NCBI GenBank assembly: GCA_021613375.1
Contig: CM038726.1
Location: forward strand, 11,664,253 to 11,728,252
Length of the DNA stretch: 64,000 nt
Source of the DNA: Megaleporinus macrocephalus
Taxonomy: Eukaryota > Chordata > Actinopteri > Characiformes > Anostomidae
Direction: 5' to 3'
The position numbers were made by a program, and so were the translations under genes. Of the stretch, positions 1 through 19,865 are shown piece by piece. Position 1 is the stretch's first letter, and every line of letters starts with the position of its first letter. The notes beneath the pieces are model-generated. The model saw only the letters and a list, made by a program, of their open reading frames with translations. It ran no database searches and was not told the DNA's origin.

Positions 1-6293
<6,293 letters not shown>

Positions 6294-7565
6294 AAAAAAA
6301 AAAAAAAAAAGACTGGTCGCAGTTCTGCAGACCACAGCTTGACCATACTCAAAAATGGCATGCCGAGGTCGTTCTGGTCTGTCTTGGGTTCCCCTACCCC
6401 CACGGCAATCTGGGGACTGATTACCTTTTTGTCTTTGGACTATAACATCAGTTAATGCAAACTGCGCACTACTACATAATTATTTATTTGCATATTGGAG
6501 CTTGTTCACAGGGGCCACCTAAATTATTCCATTTTAAAGAGAAATTACCTTAATGAACCTTTTATGATTTATAAGTGGCAAATGTGTTCGGAAGAGACAT
6601 ACTTTCACCTTCCTGCTCATTCTAAGGAGTCTGGTTTCATTCTGTAGCAGTTTGAAGAATGTACACATTTGGTAAATTACTAAGGTGATTACATTTGTTC
6701 TTTCACTTTGGTCAAGTAATATGATTAATCTCTGAGGGGCAAGTGGTCGTTGGAAAGTAATTTAAAACCGTTGTCCATTGTATTTAAGTAATTTAGTTGG
6801 TAATGGCGTTTTGTTCAAGTACAAGGAGACTTCCATGTTTAGGTTACTATAAAAAATTCACATTACTGTGCATTTGTTGTCTTTAAGCGAAATAACAGTA
6901 AATGGATAGGACTTGAGTAGTCGTATGTTACAAGTGCCACATTTTGCTTTTAAATATGCTTGTTATATCTTGCCAAATTAATATCTGCACCGCTAACATT
7001 AGCTGTCCCCTTTGTTTTGAATATGTTGATATTAGATATTGATTTCTTTAACACACCACCTGTCTGAATTGTCAGGATATTTTACTTTGCTGTTTTGTTT
7101 TTGTAAAGTAGTCCTGCTCCACAGTTGTTGCTCACTCTGAAAAGTCATTTCACTCATCAGTATTTCTGAACATGAAGCCAACTTGAAGTCATTAGGTTGC
7201 CCATTTCATGTTAGGGCCTGGTATCCAAGGAGCCCCATGAGTTTCAGGAATTTTACCATTATTTGCCCTGCATTTTTGGTCTCATTTACATAAAATACCA
7301 AATACTTGGTGTATATGATGATTGGAATAGTGTTATTGACATCGTTAATGTTTTTGACCAAGTGATCAGTTTAGTAAAATGAAGCTTTTGTCAATATCTA
7401 AAATCACTGTCCAAAGCAAGGCTGTCTTACTGAACTGTTTTCTAAAAAGGGTCAGCCTCTGTTAGTGAAACCATGTGATGTAATATAGGTATATACAAAA
7501 AGTGCTCAGTGTTCCACTAATGAAAAATTGCTTCAGTGTTTCTTCTGCTAGAGGAAGTGGCAGTA

Positions 7566-7570
<5 letters not shown>

Positions 7571-7602
<32 letters not shown>
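7571..7602. repeat. (TTA)n microsatellite in gnaq 3' UTR
   Basis: Ten to eleven TTA units inside the inferred gnaq 3' UTR, flanked by T and A runs. Confidence 0.9.
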
Positions 7603-8761
7603 TTAAAAACATTTTTTTGGGTGGGCATTGATTTCCTTTTTGCTTTCATCAGGTTTACAATCTTTTACTGATGAAGGGTTAAAATAAACAGTAATACCAC
7701 CACTGTTTAGAAAGAAGCAATGCTGATATTAACGTTGTATGGTGTTTACCATCCAAATGTTTTAATGTACTCATGATTCCAAGGGCTTTTTGGTCTTAAT
7801 TTGAAGATGTTTAGTTTGTTCCAAAATGCCTGCTCACAAATTAAACTTCACTTGTTTGTAATTCTTACCAAGGCTTCATTATTTGTAGTAGCACTATTAT
7901 GCTACTATAGTGTATAATGGGCTCTTGCTTCTGTGCGGTTAAGAGCATTCATTATGTCTGAAGATCATTGAATTGAGCTCTGAAAGATATCAAAAGTGCT
8001 GGCTGTAACTGGGTAATGGACCAACTGTGCTGTTTAATAGCTTTTTGTTGTCCGTTGTTGCTGTTTTTTTTATAGTACCACAGTGCTATTGGGTAAGAAT
8101 TTATAAAATAGTTTGAGGATCTACTGCCAGTATTCCCATATCCTCTTTTTTATGTGGTGGTCACTGCTACTGCATGTAACCTGTTGATCTTCACAACAGA
8201 AAATGCCTTTAATTTACTATTTGAACACATTTGTAGGGCTATGGTGGAGTAACATGAAACCAAAAGCAGTTGCACTTGAATTTTGAATCTGACTCAACCC
8301 TGGATTGAACAGTACATACTTCATTTTTCACATGTTAGTGGTGATCAGATGGTATGCCATGGTCTTAGGTGCCTCAAAATTAGACATTTAAAAATGTGCC
8401 CCCTTCCCTCCCTTATTGTTCCACCTTGGATTTTGGTGTTTCACAACATGTACACCAAGTGGGGACAAATACAAATCGTATCTTGGTAATCATACAAGAT
8501 CCACCTGTTATTTTTTTTTGTTTTTTTTAAACTACTAATTAGCCTTGGTCAACGTCTCAGCAATGTGACCAAATTCTGAATGACATTCTAGTTTTTATTT
8601 GATTTCATAAATTATTGGAGGAAACAGCAGGTCCAGTGTAGCTGTATCCTTCTCACAAACAGCTGCCATGTGCTGTTTTCTACTTTCCTCTGTAACTTGG
8701 AACTTGCTCTTTCTTGTCATTAGAACAGTTGTCTAAAATGCTTTCTAATCAACTGTTATGG

Positions 8762-8767
8762 AATAAA
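8762..8767 (+). terminator. gnaq: Candidate gnaq polyadenylation signal
   Basis: A canonical AATAAA followed within 35 bases by GT-rich sequence (tgtgttgttattc). It lies 2.5 kb after the stop and 0.4 kb before the gna14 first coding exon. The earlier hexamer at 7683-7688 is a possible alternative site. Confidence 0.4.
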
Positions 8768-9159
8768 TTATTCCAGTTTATACTAAAGACTCTCCCATGT
8801 GTTGTTATTCATTAACTGGTTTTGTCAGAGAAGAACGAGAGGGCAGAGTAAGCAGAAATGAAGGAAGCATGAGGAAAGAATGAGAAAAATGAAGTTTATT
8901 CAGGTCTAGTGCAAGGCTTGAGTTGCACTGCAACACGCCCTATTTAAAACAGGAGGAAGAAAGAATCTCAGCTATAGCCAGCTTGTGAATAACCTGTGTG
9001 GCAGATACGTTGCTCCTGGCTGTGAATGAAATGACATTGTAGCGTATTGCTTCAGCTTTGTAAACTGAAGTGTTCTTATTTGAGCAAGGAAGGCTTCCTG
9101 ACCTCCCAAGTCAGTTCTTGTACTCTGTTCTATGTACCCGAATATTGTTCTAGGCAAAT

Positions 9160-12100
9160 ATGGATGGCTGTTGTATGTCTAGTGAGGATAGGGAGAGTCT
9201 CAGGATCCACAAAGAGATCGAGAGACAGCTGAGGATGGACAAAAATGATGCAGGTCGACAGTTGAAGCTGTTACTTCTAGGTATGTTGCTATTTTTTGTG
9301 GGTTATTATAAACTACTGTTGTTTTCTGCTAACTGATAGACAAAAAAATTCTGAAACAACTGGTACCTTGTAAGGTGCTGTTTTTCATGAAGCAGATGAA
9401 TTTTAGCTGAGGGAATATATTTAGTGTCATCATGCAAATACATGCAAAACTGTATATCTAGCCTCTGTCTGTGACCATGGAAAAACATACACTGTGTCAT
9501 GATACAATCCAGCAAAAAAGTTTTGCCTTCAGTTCCCATAAATGAAAGTGTGACAGAAAACAAAATAATTGGGATCATGAATGAACACTTTTATAGAGGT
9601 TTAATGATTTGATAAGCATTAATGTGGCAGAATCATTCAGTCATGATTCTGGCTACCGCTGTGAATATGTTTATTTCCTTGTGCTGGGTTATGCTAATTA
9701 GGTGTGGCTATCATTTGGTCGTTAGAAGGAAGAAGAGATGAAAAAATGCAGTGTAGTGCTTCCTCATATTCATCTTGATAATGTTATCATAACTAAACAG
9801 TTTGGAAAAACCTGTTTATACACAAACATCTAACAATTCTCATCAACGAATAACAGGAAAGAACAATTACTTTGAAAACTTTCTGAAATTGTATCCAATA
9901 TCAATAAGTTGTTGGTTTTTTGGTTGGTTAACACAACAACTATAAATGAACAACTATAAATGAACAATTATATCCAACAGAGGGCCTGATATCACTTTTT
10001 GTTTTCTGATAGCAATACCTAAACCTTAACAATTAATTTATAAGTTAATTAACAAGGAGTTATAGTGAACCTGGCCTGAAAAGGACACAAGTCTATTTTG
10101 TCCCCAAGTTAGAAGGACATTTTTCCCCCCACAGAACACGGTTGGAGATTTGCAGAAGACAATGTTTTGGGGTTAGATTTCCTCCATGTCAACAAACTAT
10201 GTGGAGAGGTTGCCTTTTTCTAATCATAATCATAAATACAAAAGTTTGTGGCACCCTAGTGTGACTTTAAAATATACAGTTGTTTTGGGGTTTTTTTAGC
10301 AACAACCAAGGTATGTTTAGTGTGAAAACAGCCTTACCCCCACTGTTGTATGCATGGTGAAGAATCTGTGATGTTTTAGTACAAATTTACCTTAAAAGCT
10401 CTAAAAACCTTGCTGGGACACACGAACTCCACAAAGTACCAGGAGATTCTATAACTGGCCCATGGTCATATCTTCAAGCAGGATAATCATTTACACAAAG
10501 CAAAGATGACCACAAAATGCAATTTTTGACATGGCTATCCCTGTCCCCTTGACCAAAAAAGATTTGTAAAAATGTGTATTGAGAAGTGGTCTCTGATTTT
10601 GTATTCTCAAGTTTCCTTAAGGGACCATAGGAAAAGACTTAGTGCTGTTATGTTGTAAAAATATACACAAAAACAATGGTGATTTTAGCTAATTGTTGTT
10701 ACTCAATGTTCTTATGTTAACATTTAATTACATGTTCCTACTGTTAGAACCAACCTATTTTACTATACTTTTTATTATTACAGCAATTCGGACTACATTT
10801 GTTACAGAATTATTATTACCAACACAATGGTCTTGTGTTATGGTCACTGTTAAGGTCATTTAATATTATTTTGAGGATGAATTTCCCTGTGATACTCATC
10901 AGAATTGGAAACAACTTTATAATAATTGTGTTACCTGAATTTACACCAATCTGTTAAAAACACCTTTTGTAGCTCACCAAATTAACAACGTATTTAGTAT
11001 ACTACATAGTCAAATGATTGTAGACATCTGGTTATCCAATGTTTCTGTTAAAATCAAGGGTATCATGTTCCTATTTGCTGCAGTAACTGCCTGTACTCCT
11101 CTAGATGTTGGAACATTATGGCAAGGTTTTGATGGCAATCAGCCAAGGTCAGATACTGATGCTGGATGATTAGTTTTGGATCTGAAACACCACTCTCATT
11201 CAATCAAAGGCAGGCCAGTTTAGCTCCCAGACTCCTTTATTTTGAAGCTAAGCTGCCATAATACGTATAGAGTGTGGATTATCATTGCTTTGCTGAAATA
11301 AGCAAGGCCTACCTTAAACAAAAATTTATCTAGATAGCGGCATGATGCTCCAAAATCTAAATATATCTTCCAGCATTAATAGCGCCTTCACATATGGGCA
11401 GGTCACCCACTCCTTGTGCTAATGTGCGCCCGTACTAATGCAGATGGTGGCAGAATTTTCCTTTACCATTTCAGCCTTCTCGTCTTAAATTAGCTTGGAT
11501 CCAGAGGAGGCAACACTGTTTCTAGATCATCTATATATTTATATTATATATTATGGTAGTGTTTTAACTTCTAACCTGCATTATTTGATGCAGGTGAAAA
11601 AACTGTGTTCAAAGACATTGGTTCTCAGAAATGTTCCTGATTTCAATGTGTTTTAATGCAGTGCCATTAAATGGTCTGAAGATTACAGCCAAACAGTATT
11701 GGTTTTCAGCCTCACCACTTTAATACAGAGATTTCTCTCTATTACATGAATCTTTTAATTATATTATTTAGCGTAGATCCATAAGTTCCCTTTTTTACTT
11801 TGAGATTTTAACGCAGTATGTGTCTGTGCATTTGTGAGTGGGTGACTTAACCTCTCCTGGTTGTTCTTTTTATAGCCACTCATATTGCTGACTTGTGCCA
11901 AATGACCTAATTATTTGGGAGTTGTTTTAAGTATTACACAACTTTAGTCTATTGTTGCCCCTGTCCCAATATTGTTTTGTGTGTGTGTGTTGCTCGCAAC
12001 AAATTCAAAAACACCATATATGTTAAATCAGATAAAGGAGTACAATGATTTAAACATCATTGCATTCTGTTTTTATTTATATTGTGCAAATTGTCCCACA

Positions 12101-15100
12101 GTTTTTATTTATTTTTGTTAAACCTTACTCACTAGTAATAACAGACTGTTATTACCTCCATATGACTATAAGGTAGTAGCGGCAGATTAATAAAGCTGAA
12201 TTTGTCAACAAACAAAACTTTTTAATTTAAATATTAAGATATACATTTTACGAAATATAAGCTTGATATATTAAAAACTTGACTTTTATAGGGACACTGG
12301 TATTTTTTTTCCATTAAATCACAGCCAATCAGCCAAAAGATTCTCTAGAGCTTCTTGAACTGCATATAGATTTAGGAGGTTGTGGATTTTTTGTAGGGGA
12401 TAAATACCAAACTGTATTGGTACCAAATACCAATGCCTGTAATTTTGCTAAGTAGTAAAAAATAGATGTGTGATTTTATTACTAACCCAACTTTTTGCAG
12501 AGAATGTAGCTTCTATGTTGCGCATTGTAGCAGAGTAATGTTTCCAATGCTACACTCCCCATTAAGGAAGAATATGAGGACGGTTTCTGTAATTGCTGCA
12601 GTGTGTTTTAACTAAGAAATGCAAAGAAGATTGTTGTAGAGTGTTTTAGTGAAGAAAAGTACTGTAGAGTGTTTCAGTAAAGAAAGCTAGAAAAGGTTCA
12701 GTGAAGTAAGGTGCTGTAGAGTTTCAGTGGAGAAATATGAGAAGGTTACTGTAGGTTGCTGTGTTTCAAGATCACTGGCATTCGAGTCCAAGTTGAGTAA
12801 AGAGTCTTTAGTAGAGAATCTTAGTTTAGCCTTGTTATCAACTAGAGGTATTGCATTATATGAAATTATACCCCTTACTATAAAACTCCTAATCTTTTAA
12901 ACCGCATTTGCTGCATGTAGCACTTCTATATTAATTGAATGTAAGGTGTGTTTTTTGAGAAAAGTGAGAAATTACTGAAAACCAATATGTTTAAAATTTC
13001 TTCAGGTACAGGGGAGAGTGGTAAAAGCACATTTATCAAGCAGATGAGAATTATCCATGGAAAGGGCTTCTCGGAGCAAGACAGAAGAAACTACACCAAG
13101 TTTGTTTTCCAGAATATATTCTTTGCGGTTCAAGCCTTGATCCAAGCCCAGGAGGCACTGCATATCCCCTTCATAGATGACAAAAACAAAGTAAGCACTT
13201 ATCAGTCCAAGCACCAGAGGTCAGTAGTAAATAGTTAAAAGTATTCAGTTGCGTCTACTTAAGTAAAAGGGTTTGTACTATCCAGAGTATTTTTATACTC
13301 AAGTCAATTTTTAAAGAAAGTTCCATACTTTAGTATGGTATACCATTTTATTATTTGCACTTTTCCAATTTTTGGAATGCTTTGCTGTTGCTTATATCTC
13401 AGACACTGTAACATTAGCATTTTATTTTAGATCAGAAGTAACCCAACAGAGAAAAATATAGCACATCACCAACTTTAGTTCTTATATTAATAGATGCTCC
13501 ACTGTAGTTCTATATAGAGCCCTATTCAGTTTGTTCTTTCATAGCCATTTTCACTTCTTCTTGAGTCATTATTTAGTACAACAATACATAGTTTCTAAAA
13601 AAATGCGTGTGGGTGTGTGTCTTTGTGGGTGTGTGTCTTTGTGTGTATGTGTGTGTGGTTTTTTTTTCAGAATTTTGCTGCAATCTTATGTGATGTGATA
13701 CCAGAAACAGTGACCACAATGGAGTCCCACCATGCTGAGGCTATAAAGAGTGTGTGGAGTGATCATGGCACGCAGCAATGCTATGAGCGCAAGAGAGAAT
13801 ACCAGCTGTCAGATTCAGCCAAATAGTGAGTTCTTCTTACCATGACTGTTCATCTGTCTATTTCAGTTGTGGTGTGGTGCCAATTTAGAAGCTAGCTCAC
13901 GGTCTATCCATCTTTCTGGTTCTAAACATTTGTGTCTTCTTTTCTTGTTTAGTTACCTGGATGACATAGACAGAATCTCCTCTGCTCTTTATGTGCCCAC
14001 CATCCAGGATATCCTGCGAGTCAGAGTGGCCACCACTGGAATTATAGAGTACCCCTTTAACCTCAGCTCTGTTGTATTCAGGTAAATTGTGCTAAAACCC
14101 CAAACTATGGATATAGTGACTTAATTATTAGAAATGTACAGATCCCACACGTACTGTTTGGTGTCTATAACAAAACCTTATTGGGTTTACTGGATACTGA
14201 CCAGTTTCACATTTGGTGCTGTTTCTTAGTTATGGTTGTTATAAAATTGCAACAGTAAAACAATTCTCTTCTTGGAATACTGCTATTTAACTGGTTTGGC
14301 CTGAGTTGACCTACTGGACATACTAGGACAAATAATAATCCAGGTACAGGACTTATTACCAATATTTTCATTGCCACTGTTGCCTTTTGCTTGCTAACTT
14401 GGGCTAGCACCTGATTTTCTGCAACACTGCTTTGTAAAGGTTCTCATTATAAAAAAATGCCATAAAAATAAAGTCACAATTTTCTCAAACTACATCATTC
14501 TACTACATTATGTTGGAGATTAGATAAATGGTGGTCTTTACTCTTAAAGCGATTCAAGGAAAAAAAAATCAATTTATTTGTTCCTGTATTTTGTGATCAT
14601 TGGTAGCTGTATTCCTTGTTGATGTAACTGTTTGGCCACATTGTCTTAACAGTTATTACAAAGTCCATGACTAGACATTGGATTAAATGGTCAAATTTAG
14701 AACTAGTCCCATCCACTAGCCCATCAGGGTCAAAACAGAAATTATCTAGTTAATCTCATTTACTCATCATATCATCTTGACACAAGATATTTACATTTTA
14801 TGTAAAGGAGTGGGAAATATATCAAGATTGTCAGACATTATGATGACTGGTCCCCTTTAACACACTTTAAATAAAAATGTTTTGTGCCTATTTATTATGT
14901 ATACAATTTGTTACAAACATTCATATGTGTTGCAGGATGGTTGATGTTGGGGGCCAGCGGTCAGAGAGGAAGAAATGGATTCACTGTTTTGAGAATGTGA
15001 CCTCTATAATCTTCCTGGGGGCACTGAGCGAGTATGACCAGGTCTTGCTTGAGAATGCAAGTGAGGTATGATGCTCTTTGCTTCTAGTACTTTAAACTGC

Positions 15101-15791
15101 TAAAAAATGCAGTTTTACTGAGGCTGAGGATTTAGCTCAATATTGTGGTATTGTGTGAGGTATGTTGTGTATTTTTCCCTTACAGAACCGCATGGATGAG
15201 AGTAAGGCTCTGTTTAAAACCATCATCACTTACCCATGGTTCCAAAATACCTCCATCATACTTTTCCTCAACAAGACAGACATCCTTAAAGAAAAAATCA
15301 CCAAGTCCCATCTTGCAGACTACTTTCCTAAATACCAAGGTGAGACATTTAATATCTAGTAATTTATAATTTATGCCTAATTACAATTTTGGAAACCTGT
15401 GAACACCCACACAGTAATACATTTTATTAGCCCCCATTTAGAGCATAAATTTGCTATTTGAAAAACCGACATTCAAAATTTTTAAACACAAAATTTGTTT
15501 TAAGAAATATGATGCATGGCAAATTATTAACAGTGATTCACTTTGTTAGCTTCAAAATGTGTCTAGTACATATATAAGTTTCTACAAATCTGTTTCTTTC
15601 CAGGCCCTAAGCATAATGCGGATACTGCCATGAAGTTTATTCTCAAAATGTATGAAGACCAGAACTCAGAACGCAAGCGCATGTACTCACATTTTACATG
15701 CGCCACTGACACAGAGAACATTCGTTTAATCTTCTCGGCAGTGAAAGACACCATAATGAGAATCCACTTTGAGGAATTCAGTCTGACTTAG
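9160..15791 (+). CDS. gna14: Gq-class G-protein alpha subunit, gna14-like, 7 exons, 353 aa
   Basis: Exons are 9160-9280, 13006-13190, 13671-13825, 13953-14081, 14936-15065, 15186-15339 and 15604-15791 (1062 nt). Exons 2-6 have the same lengths and phases as gnaq exons 2-6, so this is a tandem paralogue. The start [10 protein letters not shown] fits the short N-terminus of GNA14 (MAGCC-type) with Cys4-Cys5 for palmitoylation. GTP-binding motifs are intact: GTGESGKS (41-48), switch I Arg178, DVGGQ Gln204, NKTD (269-272), TCAT. It is divergent elsewhere: [10 protein letters not shown] in place of [16 protein letters not shown] for RVPTTG in switch I, and a C-terminus EEFSLT in place of E(Y/F)NLV. 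From its class it should activate PLC-beta, but the changed tail may alter receptor choice. The name rests on class and neighbours; it could equally be called gna14a. Confidence 0.9.
11060..12110. mobile_element. Degraded DNA-transposon copy in gna14 intron 1
   Basis: The segment from 'ctgcagtaactgcctgtac' through the stretch around 11340-11460 (cue: 'atgctccaaaatctaaatat') to the end near 12110 follows, with gaps, a very common teleost interspersed DNA element that I know as a consensus. Coding capacity is gone. Boundaries are approximate and the superfamily is not assigned. The rest of this 3.7 kb intron shows nothing coding. Confidence 0.45.
12597..12775. repeat. Degenerate short tandem repeat in gna14 intron 1
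   Basis: A loosely repeated motif of the form ctgtagagtgtttcagt-aagaaa recurs about four times. The copies differ by several substitutions and small indels, so this is an old minisatellite. It ends 230 bases before exon 2. Confidence 0.5.
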
Positions 15792-15893
15792 TCAGACACT
15801 GCTGCAATGGAATGCATGACCTTTACTCTTAAGGTCATGATTATTTGATATGTATTTGCATCCACTGTCCAAAAATCAGTGGAACGCTGAGAA

Positions 15894-15899
15894 ATAAAT
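15894..15899 (+). terminator. gna14: gna14 polyadenylation signal
   Basis: An AATAAA hexamer 103 bases after the TAG stop, the first after the coding end, followed by T-rich sequence. It implies a 3' UTR of only about 130 nt, in contrast to the long one of gnaq. Confidence 0.6.
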
Positions 15900-16929
15900 C
15901 CAAAAATCTCATTAGCTTTAGATTTCCTTATTTTTTTAAATCACTGTTTTTCATGATTCAAGCTGTAAGCTTATTGGCCTGTGTTCTATGGTACATGAAC
16001 TTTGAAAACCAGTTGACAAAGTAATGTTAAATGGTTTTAGACTGAAATATGTATGAAACTATTTTGATTTTTTATTTGTTTTTTAAAAAAAGGTTAGAAA
16101 AAATTCTAACACTGAAATCCACACTGTGTAAAGCTGCCATATGATCATTTTTGCCTATAGTAATTGCAAAGAAGAGGCATCTGCATGCCAACCATATTTG
16201 AGTGGCTTAATACTCATCATATGAATTTTAAACAGGTTATGCTCATGCTGGCAAATGCAGAAGTTGTTTGTATGTAACTTTTCCTTTGTATGCAAGAGAG
16301 GGGAAGCTGGCACAGCAATACTATGCTGTTAAGATTGATTAAGATGATTAAGATGATCATGTTACCAGAAAGTAACAAAAGAAGGAACATTACAAGAAAA
16401 TTAAATCCATCGCTTATTGCACAAGTTTACCTGTACCTCTACTCTTTGCATATCACTATGATCTGAATGTCAGGGTTTGCCCAGTCGTGAATATTTTTAT
16501 ACTGCTATGTTTTTGGTTTGGGGTTGTTTACTTACTGTTATTTTGCAGCAGCTACAAGTACATCTGTGCATTCAAATGGCAGGCAGTCTTTTTCTCTAAA
16601 AATGTGTAGCATTGTTTGCCTGTCTGTGTTGATCCTGTAACATAATAGTTTGTGCTGCAATTTTCAATTGGTGCATTTTGTTGAAATATAACACTCAATG
16701 AAAATTTTTTTTTTGGTTTTCCTTAAAAAACCCTACATTCTACCATGACTTGCCCTCATTCCTGTTCTTTGTAACTTATTGTTCATTACTGTATACAGCT
16801 TTCAAGATAGAACCATGAATGTGTGTATATACTGATTAGTTACTTGTGATGCTTGCTTGTGATGCTTGAGAAATGTGGGTGAAATGTGGCAAGCATGGGT
16901 AAATGCTTTACATTATTAGGACTTTATTT

Positions 16930-17530
16930 ATTCATATAAAGCTATAAACGACCTCACTCCCAAGTACCTGAGTGAACTCATCCCATATTATAAACCATCA
17001 CACCTACTTAGATCCCAAGATGCTGGCTCACTATTAGTACCTAGAATTAATAAAGTTTTGGAATAACCTTCCAGACTTAGGCATCTTCATTTTTTTATTG
17101 TAGACTAAAGACCTGCTTGCTTACTTGAGCTGTTGGTAATATGTTATATCCTTCCTGAAAAGGTGCAGATCTGGGGGTTCGTTGATATAGAGTATTGTTG
17201 TAAAGCGAGAATGTTTGTGCTGTTGTCGTGCTGCTCATTCATGCGTGTTGACAGTGGAGTAGATCTCAGGGAGCCCTCAAATCTTTGGCCCTCCGTTTTA
17301 GTTAGGCTGTAAAAGCTGAACCTGCTGGAGTCACTTCTGAACTGTTGTCATTGTACTGTATGTTCTGTTTTTAACTGAATATCTGCCCATCCCATGTGGT
17401 CTCATGCTGAAAAATTGCCTGTACTGTTTGGCCTAATGCTGTTGCTTCATCTGCCCTGACTGGGGTTATGCTGCATAGAATGCTTCATCTACATACCTTT
17501 GGCTTTTCCGAAGATACTGCTGCTTGAGCA
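16930..17530 (+). mobile_element. L2-type LINE 3' fragment
   Basis: Forward translation with frameshifts gives peptides typical of the C-terminal end of fish L2/CR1 reverse transcriptases: Lys-Tyr-Leu-Ser-Glu-Leu-Ile-Pro-Tyr-Tyr, then LLRSQDAGSLLVPRINK and FWNNLPDLGIF. The sequence after that resembles a LINE 3' UTR. It is truncated and inactive, and lies in the gna14-prune2 interval. Confidence 0.6.
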
Positions 17531-17998
17531 GATGCAAAAGTTTTAATCATTGATTCGCCTCCTCCAGGCATTTATTAGTCATTATTAAGGGAAAGTAATA
17601 CAAATAAATAGATGATGGACTACAGTATTTTTATGTGTCTTTCAGTAGTTTCTGAAAAAATGATTTTAGTATGTATTTTTTTGTACTTTTTTAAAACACA
17701 GACAAGGTGAACTGCTAGTTAGCAGGCTAGTCTGTTAGCATCCATGCTGCTCTTGCTTTTCTTACAAATTCACAGCAAAAGTGATAGAAAAAAAGACTTT
17801 AGAAAAAAAGAAGTCAGATTAAATAAATCCTCTATAAGTTGCAATACCTGACATTTTAACAAGAGGCAGACTATTTGTGTCTTTGTGAGTCTGTACACAT
17901 TGCTGCTTTGCCAGTGTGCTGGTAGTGTGATAGTGATGACTGCTCATTTCAAAATATTTATTTGATAAATCCACCCACTGTACATTTAGGCAGCGTTG

Positions 17999-18004
<6 letters not shown>

Positions 18005-18086
<82 letters not shown>
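18005..18086. repeat. (TA)n microsatellite
   Basis: About 41 uninterrupted TA units, trailed by imperfect ATAA/TATATA sequence to 18102. It produces artefactual Ile-Tyr open frames on both strands, which were discarded. Confidence 0.95.
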
Positions 18087-18091
<5 letters not shown>

Positions 18092-19803
18092 AAATATATA
18101 TATTCATTAAATAGACCAAGAATTCTTATTCTAGTCTTGACTAGAATAAAACCTAGAATATTGCCCCAGAAATATACATATACCAACTAAACTTCCTGCC
18201 CAGTAGAAACAACAACAATGGAACAAGGCGATATTGGCCCTTTTCATTCTCTTTCCAAGACACCAATTTGTCAGTAAACATAGTTGATGTTTATTTCAGG
18301 CCAAAATTATCTTCTTATTTGGCAGATATTGTTCCTATTTCATTCCATCTTAATGCTATGGCTTGTAGAAATGTAGTTTCCAAGCTGTGAAGGGGATGTC
18401 AGCATTTTTTGTCCTTTTCAAAAAACTGTCAATGAACATTGTAGAAGGTCATCTTTAAAGAAGGCTGAACTTGTCATCTTTTTTGCCTATTGGAATGTTA
18501 TGTTCCAACTTAAATGCCACAGCTTGCTTGGATGCCAGAAGGCAGCTGTGGCACCGTTTAATGTGGAATAGAAAATTAGTAAAACAAGCAGGTGAACATG
18601 AAGCCAACTTCAGTGCCAACAATTCACAAAACAGAGACCAATTTAAAATGCTGAAAAAAATGCACTCTATGGCACATTTAATGTTTTACCTGATCCGAGG
18701 GTAACTGGATGGAAAAAGCACAGAGATGGTCCAGTAGAGGGACAATGAAGTCCAGCTGGTGCTGGACTATAAAGACAGGAAAACTAGCACTGTCTCATCA
18801 CACCTCCACTGGCCACACTCATGTGCATGTGGGAATGGGCTGCAATATCACAAAAAGACAAACCTTTCCCCTGCAATATGAACACACCCTGCAAATATGC
18901 TACCAAATTAAGCTCATTCAGTTCCAGGCAGCCAAATACTTTTCCTCCTCTTCGCATGCAACCCTCGGTGCTCAGCTGTACTGTTGAACCTGTTCAGCTT
19001 GATTTAATAACATGGTATGTTCTGGGGCTAATATCACAGAACATTGCTTCTTTACAAATGCTTTTAAAATACCATTTGAGTCTAGTGAAACTCTGAAACC
19101 AATTTTTTTAACTCAAACCTGATTTTTTTTACTCATTATAAGTATTTTTTTACCCAACACATTAGGAAAGAATTAAATAAATATTTTGAAAAATAAACCT
19201 AGTAGCAGTGCTCTTATGTATCTTTCTATAGCATTTTGACCAGGCAAAATTTGATCAATAAAGTAAATGTGTAATCACACTGTTATGTGTTCTGTGTGGG
19301 AGTAAAATGAAACCATTGGCTGCTGCACTTGATCAGTGACTATGGTGATTGGTGCCTTTTCTCACGCAATGTTCTCTCAGCCTGCAAGTTCCCCATCTGG
19401 TATGTCAAAGAACCAGTCTTGTGACAAGCAGGCATACATTTATGTATGTAATAATTTTTTACTGGCAGATGTGGATGTCACCTGCTTGAAGGGTAGTAAT
19501 GTACTGTTGCTTGAAGTCCAGATTGTCTTCTTAATGTGAAACATTTCAAGGAAGGGCAGAAAAGATCACTGTGTGATCTTAACAGTTCAGTGGTGGTGAT
19601 AGGAACAAGACACTTAAAGTCTTTAAAGGCTCCCTCAAAGAAAGTTATTACATAAAATGTTTATTATTGTATAGCCTCATGCCTTATATAATGCTTTACA
19701 ATAGGTCTAAGATTAGCTTTTGGTCTACAATTCTTCTATTAAACTCCATGTCAGAGATGTACATGTTTAAGGAAAGATAGTTATCAATGGAATAATAATA
19801 ATA

Positions 19804-19807
<4 letters not shown>

Positions 19808-19865
<58 letters not shown>
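19808..19865. repeat. (TTA)n microsatellite
   Basis: About 19 nearly perfect trinucleotide units. It creates poly-Leu and poly-Asn open frames on opposite strands that are not genes. Confidence 0.93.

Larger units (their letters stand above)
6294..8800 (+). other. gnaq: gnaq 3' untranslated region (inferred)
   Basis: The TAA stop (6291-6293) runs into an unbroken A tract (6292-6310), followed by 2.4 kb of AT-rich DNA without coding exons. A TTA microsatellite lies at 7571-7602. AATAAA hexamers occur at 7683-7688 and 8762-8767; the second is the likely main cleavage signal if the 3' UTR is long, as it is for this gene in other vertebrates. The extent is inferred, with no transcript evidence. 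Confidence 0.5.

Noticed and set aside
18004..18186. Open frames of alternating Ile and Tyr
   Set aside because: Products of a (TA)n microsatellite.
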